This document shows positions 25,298 through 38,955 of a stretch of DNA of 64,000 bases, in pieces (the stretch's first letter is position 1; each line of letters starts with the position of its first letter). Source of the stretch: Muraenolepis orangiensis (taxonomy: Eukaryota > Chordata > Actinopteri > Gadiformes > Muraenolepididae); the NCBI GenBank assembly GCA_027704905.1, contig CM051007.1:24627425-24691424 (forward strand), written 5' to 3'. Position numbers and translations under genes: made by a program. The notes beneath the pieces are model-generated. The model saw only the letters and a program-made list of their open reading frames with translations. It was not told where the DNA came from and searched no databases.

Positions 25298-28200
25298 CTA
25301 GGACGGCATGGGACCCCTCATAGGAACGCGTGGGGGCCCACCGGGGGGCCGGGGGGGCATGGGCGGGCCCCGCTGGAAGCCAAAGGGAGGGGGCCGTGGA
25401 GGGCCGCCACCGTAGCCGGGCGGGGGCATGGGCGGAGGTCCTCTCATCCCCGGGTGCATCGGTGGGCCTGGTCAACAGAAGCAGAGGAATGAGTGAGTAA
25501 CAATATACCACACAACAACAACGACGATGTTAAAGGTCTGTGTCTTACTATCCTGTGCTTCCTGCTCAGTTCAAGTAGAATCGCGCCTTAAAGTTAGTTG
25601 AGATGCAACATATAACAAAACAATTGTGTTTTTAAAAGATTAAAAGAGGTCTTCCAACCTTGTTTTCAAGCTACTCTGCCCTTGTGTTTCACCATGTGAC
25701 TTGTAGTTGCTCCAATTTGGATTAGATGTGCTTTAAATTGCTCTCCGCCTCAATTTTAAGTCACTTTGGATAGAAAGTGTCTGCTAAATGACAATGCAAA
25801 GGTCATAGTTTTAAAAAGGTGCCCGAAAATAATATGGCAGTTGGCACAGTCGTTTAAAGATACAGTTGAGGAGCCATAAAGTAGACTACACTGGAGTATA
25901 TAGTTTCAGCCTTCATATTATCAATATCCTTTGCTAAAACAGACTTCCTCGGTGGCCGTCGTTTGTTGCGCAAGTATACATCGGCAAGAACAAAAACTAC
26001 ATTCTCCTAAGCTCCTATAGACTTGTTTAAGCCGTGTGTGTGTTATGCTTGCATCGACAATGCAGTGCTTATACATCGACAATGCAGTGCTTATACATCT
26101 TGACCATCACCGTCAAGACAGCTGTAAATAACAAGCACCTGGTAGCACCGTGTAGCGATCTGACTAAATGTTCTGGAATATTCAGGATGTGGCTTTACAT
26201 TTGACATAACGAACAAATCAAGAATGACGCAACAAAACAGTGTGATGGGACACCTTTCACAGCCTTCAATAACACCTACGTTATTATAACCAACAATGAC
26301 AGTATTTCCCTTTTCCTTTCAAACCCTAAGATAAGTGATGAAGAATGAAGGAGGAGCCATAGTAAACTCACCCATGGGGGGTCCGTGGTATGGCCCTCTG
26401 GGAGGCATGCCCATGTGTGGGTGGGGGGGCATGCCGGGAGGGGGCGGGGCTCGGTGCTGGTTTGATCCCGGTGGGTGTGGGGGAGGTGGCACCATCCCTG
26501 GGGGCACGTGAGGCGGCATCTGCATCTGCATACCTGGGGGGGGGGGAATAGAATGCAAGGTTCAGCCATGGGTTCTGGAGCCAGTGGTGTCAGGATGTTG
26601 GCATGGGAACCGGAGGGTTGCCGGTTCAAATCCCAGACAAAAACAAACCAAGTACGGAGTGATTATTGGTACTTGGAAAAGGGTGCCAGTCCTGGTGCCC
26701 TTGAGCAAGGCACCAGACTCCTACACTGCTCCCTGGCGCTGTATATACACACACACACAACAGCTGACACTGCTCCTTATACTAGGATAGCTTAAATGCA
26801 GAGAAACTAATTTCACTGTGTATACATGCATGAGACCAATAAAGAGGACTCTAAATCTCCAGATTAAGATTAAGGGGGTGTAAGTATGTATGTATGTATG
26901 GAATATTTACTGGAATATAGACCGGAAGTCCAAACATTTCCATCACAATTACCGAGTGGCAAATGTCATTTCAGTTATACAGATGTTATTTATAACAAAA
27001 TCAATATTAATTTGACAGTTGGTTGTGATTTTCATTTTAGTTGCCATGTAAGAGCAGATCAAAAGCCTTGGGTATAATTGGTACAAATGAATCTTTCGAA
27101 AGAAGAATTTAGAACAGTAAGGAATGTCAAGACCAACTAGGATCGGAATTTCATGAAAACCAACGGTAAAATGCATTGAATTTGACATGAAAATGGCCCT
27201 TTATTGATTTTAACACAGATTGAACACCGAAAGTGCAGTTAAAATTTTAGTTTTTTTTGTAAACGTACCGTGGTGCATTCCAGCAGGTGGGAAGGGGGGT
27301 GGACCGGGTGGAGGTCCCGAGCCACCCTGTTGTCCCTGTGAGCCGGCGTTGGGGGGCATAGGCATGCCATGGGGCATACCTGGGGGCATCGAACCGGGGG
27401 GAGGAACAGGCGGAAAGGACCCAGGGGGTGGCATGCCTGTGGGGGAGAAAACGGTTCAATTTGCAAATCAACCGAGAATTCAGAAGATGATAACCCCATC
27501 ATTAACTACAATTAACGATGGCACCCAAAGACACCGTGGCATGCAGATTTTCTTTCATTGACACAAGATCCCAACTACAGTTTGACATAGTCTTCTTCTC
27601 CCCCTCTTGAGGGACGAGAACCCGAGTGCACCGAGGGAAGTGTCGTTTTGCCTCAGAGCATGCCCAGTTCCAATGCCTTTTGATTACATCAACTATGACA
27701 TCAAAGCTTCTTAGGAGCTGCAGAGGAGAATCAATAGTATCGAAACCCCCCCCCACCCTATCATTCAAAACGACCTCCTACAATCCACCCTCCCCCCCCC
27801 CCCCCCATCATCATCATCATCAAGCCTACCTTGCATGGACATGTTGGAGCCCATAGACGTGAGCACCGGGGTGGACGAGGAGGGAGGGGGCGGGGCGTCG
27901 GCGAACAGCTGGTGGGGCCGGTCGGCCTGCGAGAGCGGGTTCTGGGCGGCCAGGAGGCGCTCGGCGGCCGAGCCGTGGCGCTCCCCCTTGGAGTCTTTCT
28001 TGAAGGCGTAAGACACGGTGATGGGCCGGTTGCACAGGTACTGGCCGTTCATGGCCTCTATGGCGGCGTCCGACGCGTCAAAGCTGGCGAAGTTGATGAA
28101 GGCGTAGCCCTTGGAGTTGCCCGTGTCGGGGTCCCGCATTATCTTGGGCGTCTGCAGGATGACACCGAAGGCACTGAACGTGTCGTAGAGGAGCTTCTCG

Positions 28201-29201
28201 TCGATCTCGGGGTCCAGGTTGCCGATGAAGATATTGGCGCCCACGTCCAGGTTCTTGTTGTGTGCCGAGGCCTTGTTGACTCTGATGGGCTTTCCGTAGA
28301 GCTTGATCATGTTCATGATCTTAATGGCGTAGTCGGCATCTTCCTCGCTCAGGAACTCCACAAAGCCGTAGCCTTTAGAAAGACGGAGAGAGAGAGAGAG
28401 AAAGGGAGATTTAGCTTTAGGTTCTCAACGCAATGACATTTTTTGTCATTTAAGTGTATATTTCTGCTTCTACCCACCTTGATGTTGGCCCGTCACTCTG
28501 TCCTTTGGCATGTGTGTGTTGACCACAGGTCCGGCCTGCAGGAAGAGCTCCCATAGCAGGGGCTCGGACACCTTCTCATCCAAGCCACCCACATACACAG
28601 TGGCATCTGAAAGTGCACGGTGGTCAATATGTCAATACATAGGCTTATATATGGGATTAAGCATTCATACCTCTATCCACTAGACGTCCACATGCTTAAT
28701 GTGTGCATACACGGTGTGTAATGCATTGCTTTTTAACATATGGTTACCTTAAGTGGATTGTTACTTTAACTGTCAATAATGACTGAACGAAACCCCAAGC
28801 ATTTCAGAATGCTAACTTAGCAAGCTAGCTCGATAGAGTACGATTAGCTCACTAAACTGAGTTACAATGTCATTTCGCTGCAGCCAAGAGGACACCAAAC
28901 TACAGGATACACATACATTAAATAACGTAATGTACAAATGTCTGGGAGGACGGTGCAGATTAGTGCATGTCTTAATAAAAGGCCAACTCCACATTCATTC
29001 ATACAACGGAACACAAACGAAGTCCATGTGTTCCTGGTAAGTAACCGGTAAAAACCTGCCGGCTGGGTTAAAGTTACGAAACATGGCAAAGGAATCAAAC
29101 AAAGTAAAGTAACAAGTGTATTCATTCAATTTTTATCATTTAAAAAAGTTCCAATTGCTTAAGTTACCTTGATTCCTTTCTGAAATTGGTCCCGCCGCCA
29201 T
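25298..29201 (-). CDS. sf3b4: Splicing factor 3B subunit 4 (SAP49), 6 exons
   Basis: Component of the SF3b part of U2 snRNP, which binds pre-mRNA near the branch site. Exons: 29168-29201, 28478-28606, 27830-28372, 27269-27436, 26372-26533, 25298-25467. They total 1206 bp and encode 401 aa, slightly shorter than human (424). It starts [23 protein letters not shown]1 covers about residues 13-91 and RRM2 about 100-180 ([15 protein letters not shown]). The C-terminal half is the typical Pro/Met/Gly-rich tail with PPGMPH-like repeats, encoded by the last three exons. The start sits in the strong context gccgccATGG's reverse-strand equivalent, and a tiny first exon is normal for the gene. Introns 4 and 5 carry a SINE and a LINE tail fragment. 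Confidence 0.96.
25735..25800 (+). repeat. LINE/SINE tail fragment (tgtctgctaaatgacaatg)
   Basis: Carries the common teleost tail motif ctttggat...gtctgctaaatgacaatg, as at 10411-10470 and 63600-63665. Confidence 0.55.
26560..26872 (+). mobile_element. tRNA-derived SINE
   Basis: B-box ggttcaaatcc follows gggttgcc. The body has cccttgagcaaggcaccaga, a short CA run and the 3' end accaataaagaggac. Same family as 11263-11631, 17265-17472 and 41232-41457. It lies in sf3b4 intron 4. Confidence 0.8.
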
Positions 29202-29268
29202 GTTGAATCTACGCAAGGCGAGCGCCCCAAAATCTGGCTCCGCCTCTTCCGCTTCTGGCCGTCGTTAG

Positions 29269-29279
29269 CGGAAGTTCCG
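29269..29279. promoter_or_regulatory. Palindromic ETS-type site in the sf3b4 promoter
   Basis: CGGAAGTTCCG is a perfect palindrome holding two overlapping ETS cores (GGAA). It lies 68 bp upstream of the sf3b4 ATG, with further GGAAG cores at 29245-29255 on the coding strand. This is typical of TATA-less housekeeping promoters. Confidence 0.5.
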
Positions 29280-29309
29280 TGCTGTGTGTTCTGATGACAT
29301 TTCTCTGTG

Positions 29310-30860
29310 GCTTTGCTGCATTCAAATAAGTATCGTCTTTAGTCTACTCTTTGATACCATGGTCTGTATCGATGTGTGTGTCGGAAATAAATAAATACAA
29401 TTGACACAATACGGAGCGATTGTGAGCCTTTTTTTTTTAAAGGTGAAGCTGTTGCCAAAATAGCATTTCACATCACACGTGTATGATGTCCCCGACACAG
29501 AGCAGATAGTCCCGCCCACACCGGAGGGGGAAACATTCAGTTCCTCTCCAATCATCTCATATAATAATAATAATAATAATTATAAGGGCAGGATTATGGC
29601 TACCAGCCCCCCCCCCCCCCTGCATGATGGTGGGCGCCTGAATGAAATGTATTTTATAAACAAAATGTATTTTTGTAACGAAATATAGTGCGACCCTGGC
29701 GCCTGTGTGCACCCCCTGGCCCTTTGGTGCCCCTGACGACCGCCTAGCTCGACTATGCCCAGAAAACCGGCCCTGGAAACAGGCCTCAAAGCTGCTGTCG
29801 GGTGGGATAAACACAACCGACAATTTGTCTCCCACATAAGGCACTGCTTGCCTGGTTTACAGTTTCTCGATCGATGCTCATCTGAAATACCATCAAGATT
29901 GAGGAAGCTTTTTGCTGATCTTGTCAATGTTTTTTCAGGGATACTGTACTTGTTCCTGTGGAGAGCAACTTCTCCAATAGTTGAATTTGCTGGGGTTCTG
30001 TCACTAGTGGTACAGGACTTTAGGATGGGCATCCCTTGGTAGGTGGCTTTGCCTGGAGCTAAGTCACTATAGAATTCCATGTCTTTGATTTAGTCTGGCT
30101 CTACATTTTTAGTGCACACCTCAGTATTCCTCATTCCATTTACATTCAAGGCCAGTGCATTCCACCTGTGCCAAGATAGAAAGATGACTATCTCAAAAAA
30201 AAATAAGCATCCATTACCTGCCCTCCGAGCATAATAGTGAAAGAAAACAAAGATACGGAATTGCTGCGGGTCTTGAAACAACCATAAACAAGTCACAAGT
30301 GTCAAGTTCCACTTAGCCTGTATCTGATTTTGACCTACCCTGCCATGGAGTCACCATGCGCTGCCACAACTGGCCTGTTCCTGCTCACAGCAACCCATGT
30401 GTGAGCCCTCCAGGAAGCCTCCACATCAGCCTTGGCTTGTGGGCTTGTTTATGATGGTACACAACCATGCACTAAAAAAAAGTTGTGGGCATCCAAAGAA
30501 GGGTGAATGAAGTGTTCATTCACGTTCAGCTTTTAGTATATCTTTGTACCATTGAGGATGCAACTTTTATAAAGATGAGGCTATGTGCCTTGATTATGAT
30601 TCAAAAAATGTTAGTTGCTAATTTGGCCCGACAAACTATAGAGGTTGAAGCTAACTAGGCTATGGTTATATTGTTGATTCAATCAAATAGTTGTGAATAT
30701 AAGTATTCAAGTTCTGGCCATTCACTGAGATAGGCCGACGATATTAAATTTCTCAATATACCTTTTTCCTCTCTTCTCTCTTCCTCCCTTCTGACAATGA
30801 CCTGATGTGTCCCATACTAAACAATATACTGAACAATGAAAGACAACAGCCTGATAAGCT
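29310..30860. other. Intergenic spacer sf3b4-lix1l with a hAT-like fragment
   Basis: Contains an (ATA)n run (29561-29580). A block at 29690-29780, read on the minus strand, runs cagggccggttttctgggca, then aggcggtcgtcaggggca. From memory this resembles the ends of an abundant fish hAT family. The frames at 29580-30080 show no recognisable domain. I see no gene. Confidence 0.4.
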
Positions 30861-30872
30861 TTGGTATATGCT

Positions 30873-30886
30873 TTTATTTATTTATT
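30873..30886 (-). terminator. Tandem poly(A) signals for lix1l
   Basis: Two AATAAA hexamers on the minus strand (30873-30878 and 30881-30886), 2.37 kb after the lix1l stop. The intervening sequence (30.9-33.25 kb) is AT-rich and free of other genes, as expected of a long 3'UTR. Confidence 0.5.
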
Positions 30887-33252
30887 CCAATACAAACTTT
30901 AGGTAAAAATATGGAATAAAAAACATTGGCCATACAAAACACATACAAGATGGGTCTTTAATAACAAAAATAACAGAACATATAAAACATGTAAAATCAT
31001 GCATCAAAGAAAAAATATGAATATATCCTTGTATAAAAATGGATGGTAACAGGAAACATATGATCCTATACAAAATATCACAATGTTTAACATTTATTTT
31101 GGAAAAAAAAAATCACAGCATCAAAAGTATTTATGGCAAAACAAAAGTTGTTCTTTATCAAATATAACGTTTTCACAGTAGGCAGAAAAATGCACATACC
31201 ACTGAAGACCAAATATGTACTGTCTTACTGCAGTTACTAACCAAGTCCTCCTTAATGTAATATCAAATTTGAATTGCTATTTATCATCAACTTATTTTCT
31301 TGTTTTTTTTCTTTCTTCAAATTTGGTAGGTAGTTTTGGCATTGTTTTGTGAACTACATTGGGGTAACTCGTTGATTGATATTAAAATATATATTTTACA
31401 TGTTTTCCATTTAAACATGTCCTTTTTTAATGTGGTTAGCACACATTGGAGCTTCCTTGCAAACACAAAATCCAAAATCATGATTCAACAAAGTTTACAA
31501 TAATGCAGCAAACTCAAAAGTATATCAAATTCCACTGTAACGGTGTTCATCATAGTAATAGTAACAATATTGTGAAATAATCTCAAAAGTGGAATTAAAA
31601 AAGTAGGTTCTTTCCTCTTTTCTTCAATAATACATTGTATATAAGTTCCACTTGATTGTAACTCGTGCCATCTTTAAATGTAAGTGAACACAGAAACCAA
31701 CATGCCATTTCCAACAAGCAAAACACCCAAACCACCCAAAACTAAACACCTTTTGAGCTGTTGGGCCGTATATGTGGTACAACCCCATGGGTACAATTGA
31801 AGGTAGTACCTTTTTAAGAATGTTATTTTTTGAGAAGCACCAAAGCAATTGTAAAAAAAAAACATGTATATCTGCCTTTTTATTGCTATTATTCCTATGC
31901 TGGGAAAGTTGGTGTGTTTGACCATAAACTGCAGCTAAGATCCAAGAAAATTTGACTTACATATAAAATACCTTTGTTTTTAAATGCCGTCATGACACAC
32001 AATACGGTATTGAAACACAAATGTAGATACACCTAATTTGCCAACACATCGTAGAAAAGAAAAAAGGCAGAAATAGGTCCATAGTGATGGCTAACTGCAT
32101 ACCTCACGATACCTTTTTGGAATATGAATATGATTAAATAAGTGTTTTTGTTTTTTTTTCACTACAGTTTGTAGTGAACAATGTCCTCCTTCTTCAATAT
32201 CTCCAAGGCTGAATCACAGGTGGGAACGCCAAATAAAACACAATATGTAACCAACCCCCAACACTACAAAATACCAATCTCTGCTCTGCAAGCTGCTCAG
32301 AGAATCTTCTTCTTCCATCCCAACCATCGTATTGATTCTGCAGGAGCGAACACTCCCACACTCGTACACCAACAGCACTAAAATACATCAGGATCATTAG
32401 AACACATGTTTCTCGTGAGTACAATAGAAAGATAAAGGAAAACTGCTCTGAAGGCCTCATAGTTTAAAGTGTAAGAAATGCCCATTTTACCTATGATGGG
32501 TCCTGTGATCCAGAAACATGATGACGTTGGCCATAGATTTAAGCTGTTCCCAGGGATGCCTTGATTAACTACCTGAGGTTTTCCATCATAGCCAGCTAAT
32601 AGTTTTTGCTGCACACTCAGATACTAACTGGTCAACGCTCAAAAACAACAAGCGCATGTTCTCAGCGTTAAGGGGGAGAAATGTGTGGGTCATTCCTTGG
32701 CGCTTGATTCATTTTTACTGTAAGGGTCCTAGCAATACATTCACAGATGGGAATGGAAAACATTATGCTCTCTATGGCTGTACGAGGTGACTTGGAGAAT
32801 GGTAAGTAGGTTAAACCAAAGTAATAGACCCTTTTCACATCAACGTCGTAGTCGGTTAAACAAACAATTGTAAAAATGTCACTTTTTCCTTAGGTTATGC
32901 CAGTGCCTCACATTGAAGTAACTACGCATCTTATGCATTGGCATAATTCATTTCCGCAAGTTGTAATTTCATAAACTACACCTGTGTCTACCCTGCCTTT
33001 CTGTTAAGTTTCAACTTAAACAAATCACTATTGTCCAGCTGTCTTTAAAAAAGAAAAATAGAGAGAAAGGCAAAAGGCGAAATAGTCAATATAGATGTAC
33101 ATAATCAGGTCCTTTATAAACATATGCTGTATGTATGATGTAAATGAAAAACGGGCGAAGACAGCTCACCCCAGATGACACTAGACACTAGTGCTCATTA
33201 CCCTGGTACCGTCCCGCAGGAGTCGGGTGGGGCTGATGGTGGTGGCTTGGCT

Positions 33253-36200
33253 CTAGTGCGAGGGCAGCGTGGCTGCGTTGGCAGCGTTCAGCTGGCCCAC
33301 GGCCAGCATCAGGATGTCCTTCTTCTCCTTGTGGAAGCGCAGCTCTCGACCGGCGAGGCGCGCCTCCTCCAGCTCGCGCTCCGTGGACGCCAGCTCGCGG
33401 CCGATGGCCCCCGCCACGCCCTGCTCCCGGTTCACCCAGTCGGCGGCCATTTGGGTGCGCATGTCGTCGTCCAGCGCCCGGTGGGAGTAGTGAGCCAGCA
33501 CCTCCTGAAAAGATCACCGGAAACACACAGTGTCAGATAGAAGGGACAGATAGAAGTCTCTCTGTGATACAAGATATTTATTGGCCATTTGCAACATTGC
33601 TACTATTGCTGCTATTGGAATGCTTACTCCCCATTCCCTCCTGCAGTATGAATCTCCAAAACAATACCATAAAAATAATATACACAATAAAAATGAACAA
33701 AGAAAGAACAGCAAAGTGACTGATAGATGATATATTATGTACTGTTGTTGTGTTGAATTGTGCAAAAATATTTAAAAGCATTTGAAGAGCCAGTAGTGCA
33801 GCAGCATCATGAATACAGTGCAGTAACTATGATGCGTCCAGAAAGTCTAGCAAAGTATGACTGTAATGTGTAATGTTAATGACTATGTTATGATAGTGTA
33901 ATGTTAATGACTATGTTATGACAGTGTAATGTTAATGACTATGTTATGACAGTGGCAGCACTCCTAGCAGTTCAGTGGGCGCACTGCCTGTGGATAAAAA
34001 CCATCCTTAAACCTGGTAGTACTTGTACGGATGCTGTGTACTGGATACTATTGGGTCATTACAGGTCGCGTGACCGTAACCGATCGATTTTCACGAAACC
34101 GTGTTCTCCGTTGAGCGTGTCTGTAAACATCATGTGACGACATTGTGATGCTATGTGGTCAGGCAATGTCGCTAGTCACAGCGATTACCTGTCTTGAGCA
34201 TTGCCTTTCCCTCATGGCCTTCAGGCTGCCGTTCCAGTGCAGCAGCTGGAACACTGTCATCAGTTCCTGAAACACAAAACAGCTTGTTGGTCACCAAAAG
34301 ACATCTGGGAGCCATTAGTGTCTTTCCTAAGTGAAATTCGAAACCTGGTTCCAGTGCCACATTGCATGCTCTTTTGTTCTGTTTTATAAGCATGAAGGTT
34401 TTTTCGGAAAACACAAGCACAATCATTTACAAACTTTATCTTGTAAACGGCAGGATAAGCCGAAAGGCACTGGGTTTCGATTCCCGATCTGTCCACAGCC
34501 TGCCTCCTTGAAGATGTGTGTCTGCTATAAGAACTGAATAGTAATATATATTTAATATATATTATATATTATATATATATTTAATGGACCTGAAACTCCA
34601 GCATTGATTTCCCTTTATTGGACTCGAGCATGAAGCGGAAAGCCCCGATTCCCGTGCTGGGGCTGTCGGCCTCCTCTCTGTTCCCCTGTGGACCACAATA
34701 ACAACACACAAGCATCAGTCACGAGGCTGACAACACGGCTCAAACAGGGCTGTGGAGATCCGGGTAGCTTTTTCTTTTACAAATGGATTTTGGTATGTGG
34801 TGATCCCTCGATGGTGGACTGACACACACATCCACACACCTCCACACATATCCTGCTGAAATCCATACCTATCTTTCGACAAACATCTCTTTCTGAGAAC
34901 ATTGTAAACATACATCCTCTCATACATACCACACAGCCCCTATGTAAAACATGTAATAACACATTAACAACCCTATTCTGTACAGTCAAATTTTTGGCAG
35001 AACATAGAATTTACAAAAAGTCATTGTAAATATTGATTAGAATGTAGTTTGCTTTGATTGTCCTCAACCTTACCCGTCAGTCACTATGTGACTATGTTGC
35101 TGCACACTGTAATGGTATTTGTGTGGACAATTCACATGACCTTACCCATAACAATCATAGCCTGTAGAGTAAAGCCTTACATTGAAAGAGATCAGGGCCT
35201 CACACACACTCTTCTCGATGAAGTCGTCGGTGATGCGACGAGACGGGTGCTCGTTGAAGACAGAGTTCATCAGAGCGATCTTGGCCGCGCTGCGTCTGGC
35301 CTCCGCCTTGGTGGGACAGAACTGTGAAGGAGTGAGTGAGGAGTGCACTTTAGGGTACATGCTCTGTGGGCCGGGCTTTATGATGAGACAGGGTAGGCAT
35401 TGGGCCGCTTTATGTCGTAGTACTATAGTACTACTATAGTATTTGGGCTATTGTCTAAATGAACATTGTTATTCATGATTATTGTTGATAGTTATAAAAA
35501 AAAAAAAGACATATTTTAGAATTATCACAATATTTTTTTTAAGGGTTAATTTAATGATATACAATAAATGCTATGAGGAATAATACAACTTGATAGTCAT
35601 TGCTTGGCAGAACTTAACACTATTTAGCTATCAGCTTACTAGAATGACATCAATCGATTCAATCTGAATGAATCCTCCACTTATATGTCTGCCGAGTTTT
35701 AGCAAATAATCGTTACAGCTATCTCTTCACTCTATACAGACAGACACATATAACAACTTTGATTGATCTCAAATCAATTGAACAGAGTGGATTATCCTGT
35801 ACCCCACCCTCCCTTAACACAGACACCAATCGAGACCCTGTAACCGCACTAAAAGTGACCCAATCACTTACCTGGAAACTGCCGAAGCAGCTGCCTCCTG
35901 GTAGGCTAACGTAGCAGACATAGGGTGGGCTGCTGGACGGGACCATCTCGTAGACCACCAGAGCGCCGTTACGAAGATCAGCTCCTCTGGTCAGCTTCAT
36001 CTGCCAGAACTCCTGCAAGGCCTCCACCACGTTGACTAAGAGGGGGAACAGTACCACAGTTATGTCTAAACCTCCATAACTGTACTGTGTTGATAATCAG
36101 GACTAAACAATTCATCAAACAAATTATCAAGATCGCACTTATGGCCCAAGTGCAATATTCTAATCCCAGGAGCGGCACATTTTTTTCATAAGGGTAAATG

Positions 36201-37295
36201 TGTATTTAATGTATTTGTTTTAGCATTCTGTCTTAATACCCTGTTAATGGGCCTACTCTTAATACTCTTTTTAGTACTGCTGTTCTCCAAACAAATGACC
36301 TATGTCATTACTTAAGAGGTTATGGATCCCACCTAATGATATTCACACAATATATTCTTTAAAAAATGTATAAGTGTGTTTGGGTCATTAGACGTGGGTC
36401 AACGTGTATTAAACATACAGTTTGCTGCTTATTTCCATACGCAGCTTAAAGGGGTTAAAAATAGATGATATATGAAAGATCATATTACCAAGCGGATGTA
36501 AACACAACTTAGGCCACAAAGTTACAAGGCTGGAAAACAAATCAAAGCTTAGTGTGAGGATGCTCTGCTTCATTATAAATAGGTCTAATCCAAGACATGG
36601 CTAGTTACATCTGGTCTATATTATCTTATAAACTCCATGGAGACGTGTCGTCTTGTTTTTTTACACCACGGTCGTTATTTTGAGAGTATGGACCCTTTTT
36701 TACGTGTGGGCCTATTGTCGATGGTCCAGGAAAACCATACGTGTTGTCTGACTGTACAACCCCAGAGTTCCAGCCTTGTGTAACGGGACTCCACTTACAA
36801 ATGGCGAAAGGGGAAAAGTACCACCCACCCCACACCCACCCCCCCCCCAAAAAAAATTATCCTTGACAAATATGAATACAGCATTACTTCAGCCTTATTT
36901 CCTTTTTTTGTTAAGAATGATCTTAGTTTGACACTACCTCTGCCATAACCCTGTGTGTGTTTGGCAAAGCTCCGGACGACCGCCTCGACAGCCTCCTTCA
37001 GGACGGCCGGGTTCCCCGGGTGGTTGCCGGGTCCAGCGGCGGCCGTCCCGAGCCCCATGCCGCCGCCCATGGTGCCGTACAGGCTGTGGAACTGGAGCGG
37101 TGGCGGCGGGGGAGGCGGCCCCGACGAGGACACACATAGCAGGGGAGCCGGAGGAGGTAGCACCAGCAGCGGGGCGATGGGAACCGTCACCCCCGGCCGG
37201 AGAGACGAGCGCAGAGTTCCCGTGGATCCAAATGTACCAAATCCGATCCCCGGTTGGAGTCTCTGAGGGCGGGTACTGTCCGAGATAGAGTCCAT
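33253..37295 (-). CDS. lix1l: LIX1-like protein (6 exons)
   Basis: Member of the LIX1 family (limb expression 1), putative RNA-binding proteins with a dsRNA-binding-like fold. Exons: 36938-37295, 35872-36035, 35181-35321, 34590-34685, 34189-34266, 33253-33504. They total 1089 bp and encode 362 aa; human LIX1L has 337. The start MDSISDSTRPQRLQPGIG is the first ATG in frame, with A at -3. A proline-rich N-terminus is followed by [40 protein letters not shown], and FCPTKAEARRSAAKIALMNS with VFNEHPSRRITDDF. The C-terminal part (EVLAHYSHRALDDDMRTQMA, then ASTERELEEARLAG) looks helical. The extra length over human sits in the low-complexity N-terminus. Adjacency to sf3b4 and sv2a agrees with the human 1q21 neighbourhood. 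Confidence 0.95.
33560..33970. repeat. Interspersed repeat, family C (inside lix1l intron 5)
   Basis: Shares cattccctcctgcagtatga-like, gccagtagtgcagcagcatc and atgaatacagtgcagtaa blocks with 60715-60975. It includes an internal tandem (tgtaatgttaatgactatgt, about 3 units at 33868-33950). Confidence 0.6.
34440..34505 (+). repeat. tRNA-like SINE fragment
   Basis: A B-box-like gggtttcgattcccg follows gccgaaaggcact. It is a short remnant in lix1l intron 4. Confidence 0.4.
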
Positions 37296-37711
37296 TGTGT
37301 CCCGACGCAGCGTCCGCGATATCAAGATCTATCGATCTATTTAAAACAACAAGCACTAGGTTGTTGGTTTTTTTTGGGGGGAGGGGGGGTTGAGGGGGGA
37401 TGTTTGGCCACCAAAAAACAGGCTTGGTACGTTTGGCACGACAGGATATTGATGGAGCAGACACGATGCCCCCATATGAATCCACCTCTAGGATTAGGCT
37501 GCTGGACTGTCAGTCATCGATAGGCGGAGAAACAGCGAGCGGTCACAGAAATACGAGCCTTGTGCGCATCTCCTCGACACGAACATAGAGGGCGCAAATG
37601 TACTGTAATCCGTCTGCTTCTTCTTATTGTTACTGTAAAGTTGGACTGTTCCGACTGTACCCGTCGTATTTGCGAGATGCATTCTGTCTTTATGTGTGTG
37701 TGTCAGAATAT

Positions 37712-37868
37712 AATGTCCCTTAAACCAGCTTTGCTTCACAAATACAATTTGGGACATTAGTTAGATTTTCGGGCTGATCATTGTTTCACCTAAAATACAG
37801 ATGATCTAATATTTAATAGTTAAAAGTGTGTGTAAAATATATGTTTTTAGAGACCCACAAGACACGTA

Positions 37869-37962
<94 letters not shown>

Positions 37963-38115
37963 CATCAGAAAACAGCTGAACAGCTCTACTGTGATATATT
38001 CGATATATACATTGACATTGTCATTAAAATACTGAAACTTTGAGTGAATCTTTTGTTGTTCTTTGTAGCGAAGGTGGTATTATGAAATCAGTATTAAACA
38101 CACACGCCCACGTAG

Positions 38116-38203
<88 letters not shown>

Positions 38204-38359
38204 CACTGATTGCTGGATTATTCCCTCTTTTTTTTTTACACACACTTTTAACTATTACATATTAGATCCTCTGTATTTTAGGTGAAACAATGATCAGCCC
38301 GAAAATCTAACTAATGTCCCAAATTGTATTTGTGAAGCAAAGCTGGTTTAAGGGACATT
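37712..38359. mobile_element. 648-bp foldback element with 126-bp terminal inverted repeats
   Basis: Arms at 37712-37837 and 38234-38359 are reverse complements with about two mismatches. Inside, a (TG)n at 37873-37959 faces a (CA)n at 38117-38202, so the inverted symmetry continues through the microsatellites to an unrelated centre of about 155 bp. No clear target-site duplication is visible. A 31-bp piece of the left half (37838-37868) recurs at 38832-38862, also followed by (TG)n. Confidence 0.9.
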
Positions 38360-38827
38360 CAATTTCCGACTGGACAAACACTAGGACTAGACAAACACTT
38401 TGACTGCACAAACAGCGCCATGTTTAGTGTGGTTCCGGTCTGGGACGGCTGAGATTGTTTCACGATCGCTTGATCCAAATGGGATTTAGCGAATTCCCAC
38501 TTCAAGTTCAAACTGAAAACCCCTAAGCGTGTGTTCAGTTATATGTATCCTTATCTTTCTTTACACGTGCCGTGTGTAGCACAGAACTGTGTAAGGGTAG
38601 CAACCTTTAACCTCGCCTCTTGCCATGTGACCTTTACAACCAACAAGCGCCTCATTATGACGTGGAACTTATTACCACGGATTCATGTTATGGAATACAA
38701 TCAAATTAAAATTAAAAACACGGTTTACCCTCTCTGTTGTAAAAGTGTTAGTCTTATCAAACCTATAGGATAACTATGGATGATACTCTATTAACATACA
38801 CACAGCATTTTTAAGTATGTATACACA

Positions 38828-38906
38828 AGGATATATGTTTTTAGAGACCCACAAGACACGTAGTTGTTTGTGTGTGTGTGTGTGGTGTGTGTGTGTGTGT
38901 GTGTTA

Positions 38907-38953
<47 letters not shown>
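38828..38953. repeat. Partial second copy of the foldback element's TG-side
   Basis: Repeats tatatgtttttagagaccca with cacaagacacgta from 37838-37868 and is followed by an interrupted (GT)n (38869-38953). Confidence 0.85.

Positions 38954-38955
<2 letters not shown>

Noticed and set aside
27831..28436. 201-codon plus-strand frame opposite sf3b4 exon 3
   Set aside because: Antisense shadow of the RRM2 exon; no domain and no promoter or splice support.
29580..30080. 166-codon minus-strand frame between sf3b4 and lix1l
   Set aside because: No recognisable domain. Part of it overlaps a hAT-like repeat fragment, and no conserved or repeated protein motif is visible.
37295..37325. Longer lix1l N-terminus starting at 37325
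   Set aside because: The codon there is TTG, not ATG. The first ATG in frame is 37295, in a good context, and matches the expected start of the family.
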